Shown one piece after another: positions 4,929-5,454 of a stretch of DNA of 5,454 nt; the stretch's first letter is position 1, and each line of letters starts with the position of its first letter. The stretch is taken from the NCBI GenBank assembly GCA_030593155.1, contig JAUVHT010000061.1, forward strand, positions 1 through 5,454. Reading direction: 5' to 3'. The stretch is from Candidatus Bathyarchaeota archaeon. Lineage in GTDB: Archaea; Thermoproteota; Bathyarchaeia; TCS64. Position numbers and translations under genes: made by a program. The notes beneath the pieces are model-generated. The model ran no database searches. It was not told the origin of the DNA and was given only the letters and a program-made list of their open reading frames with translations.

Positions 4929-5454
4929 GATAGATGAACTTCGCTAGTTCTGCTGCCTCTTCCGCCAAGCCAAGCTTCTCGAAAGTCTCCTTGGTCGGTA
5001 TGCCTCTGTCGTCCCAGCCCCGCTTGTCGTAATAGGCCTGCAACAGACCGTCATATTTCTCCCGGTCCAGGTGCTCCCCCTTGAGGACGCCCTTCGTCAG
5101 GGGCTCGTCAAACCACCTCTTCGGCGGGTAGTCCATCGTCCTGTCCCACTTCCCGTCGAACTCTCGGACCCAGAACGCCCTGATGAGGGCGTAGACCCTG
5201 TCGCCCAGAGCCCAGAAGTCGTCGAGGCTCATCTCTATACCGGTGGCGGCCTCGAAGTAGCCGGGGTAGTGGTCCAGCTCGAAGCCCAATTCGATCCATG
5301 GGAACCTGCATGTGACGAGGCACTCGAACATCCCGCCCCGGATCCTCTGGAACTCGATGACCTTGTCAGCCTTCTCGGGGTCGTAGAAAGCCCGCCTCCC
5401 CGTGGATATCTCCCATGAGATGACCCAGGCGTCCTTGTGGTGCGCGCCGATGGG
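4921..5454 (-). CDS. Aldehyde:ferredoxin oxidoreductase family tungstoenzyme, C-terminal part (runs off right edge)
   Basis: The frame is open from the right edge to TAG at 4923-4921 and gives the last 177 residues; family members have about 600. AOR enzymes hold tungsten on two pterins plus one 4Fe-4S cluster and oxidise aldehydes to acids with ferredoxin as acceptor, in the cytosol. Seen here: IGAHHKDAW (fragment residues 2-10), the segment ECLVTCRFPW (44-53), a helical domain (ATGIEMSLDDFWALGDRVYA), and the typical C-terminal YYDKRGWDDRGIPT followed by KLGL. Cys49 of the fragment fits the fourth iron-sulfur cysteine, Cys494 in Pyrococcus furiosus AOR. The preceding DxxGLC-type motif appears as ECLVTC, with Glu for Asp and no Gly. 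The three N-terminal cluster cysteines and most pterin contacts are outside the window. An internal ATG at 5331 is not the start, because family homology continues upstream of it. The substrate cannot be assigned. Confidence 0.9.
   Translation of the reverse strand, partial: PIGAHHKDAWVISWEISTGRRAFYDPEKADKVIEFQRIRGGMFECLVTCRFPWIELGFELDHYPGYFEAATGIEMSLDDFWALGDRVYALIRAFWVREFDGKWDRTMDYPPKRWFDEPLTKGVLKGEHLDREKYDGLLQAYYDKRGWDDRGIPTKETFEKLGLAEEAAELAKFIYLK

Overview
The window looks archaeal, from a (probably thermophilic) lineage in or near the Thermoproteota/Bathyarchaeia/Korarchaeota grade; I cannot place it more precisely. The reasons are TATA-box promoters without a bacterial -35/-10 pattern, oligo-T terminators without hairpins, GTG and TTG starts, heavy use of AGG/AGA and ATA codons, a tungsten-type aldehyde ferredoxin oxidoreductase, and a small DUF5658-like membrane protein. 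The window is cut inside a gene at both ends.

Left edge (1-386, minus strand): the first 92 residues of an imidazolonepropionase-like amidohydrolase, then a short gap. The gap holds its possible promoter and the oligo-T terminator of the operon that follows.

Main feature (387-3401, minus strand): a tightly packed four-gene operon made only of membrane proteins. In transcription order it encodes a DUF6754-like protein (two membrane helices around a soluble domain), a 6-helix protein, a second protein with two helices around a soluble domain, and a 7-helix protein. The gaps are 6, 1 and 0 nt, each gene has its own Shine-Dalgarno-like sequence, one TATA box precedes the first gene and an oligo-T run follows the last. 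The two soluble-domain proteins share layout and a C-terminal pattern, and I propose they are distant paralogues. The charge pattern puts their domains on opposite sides of the membrane. This set is the best candidate for an undescribed system: a four-subunit membrane complex with no assigned function. The first gene carries a 1-nt frameshift near 3090.

Middle (3402-3729): a divergent intergenic region with the operon promoter, two small inverted repeats and no convincing gene.

Right part: on the plus strand, a three-helix DUF5658-like protein, probably translated from a leaderless GTG at 3781 rather than the upstream ATG at 3730. It is followed 50 nt later by a winged-helix plus PD-(D/E)XK nuclease-domain protein starting at TTG. 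The nuclease gene meets, tail to tail with an 8-nt overlap, the C-terminal 177 residues of an AOR-family tungstoenzyme on the minus strand, which runs off the right edge. The AOR terminator appears to lie inside the antisense of the nuclease's lysine-rich tail. I see no tRNA, rRNA, CRISPR array, insertion sequence or integration site.
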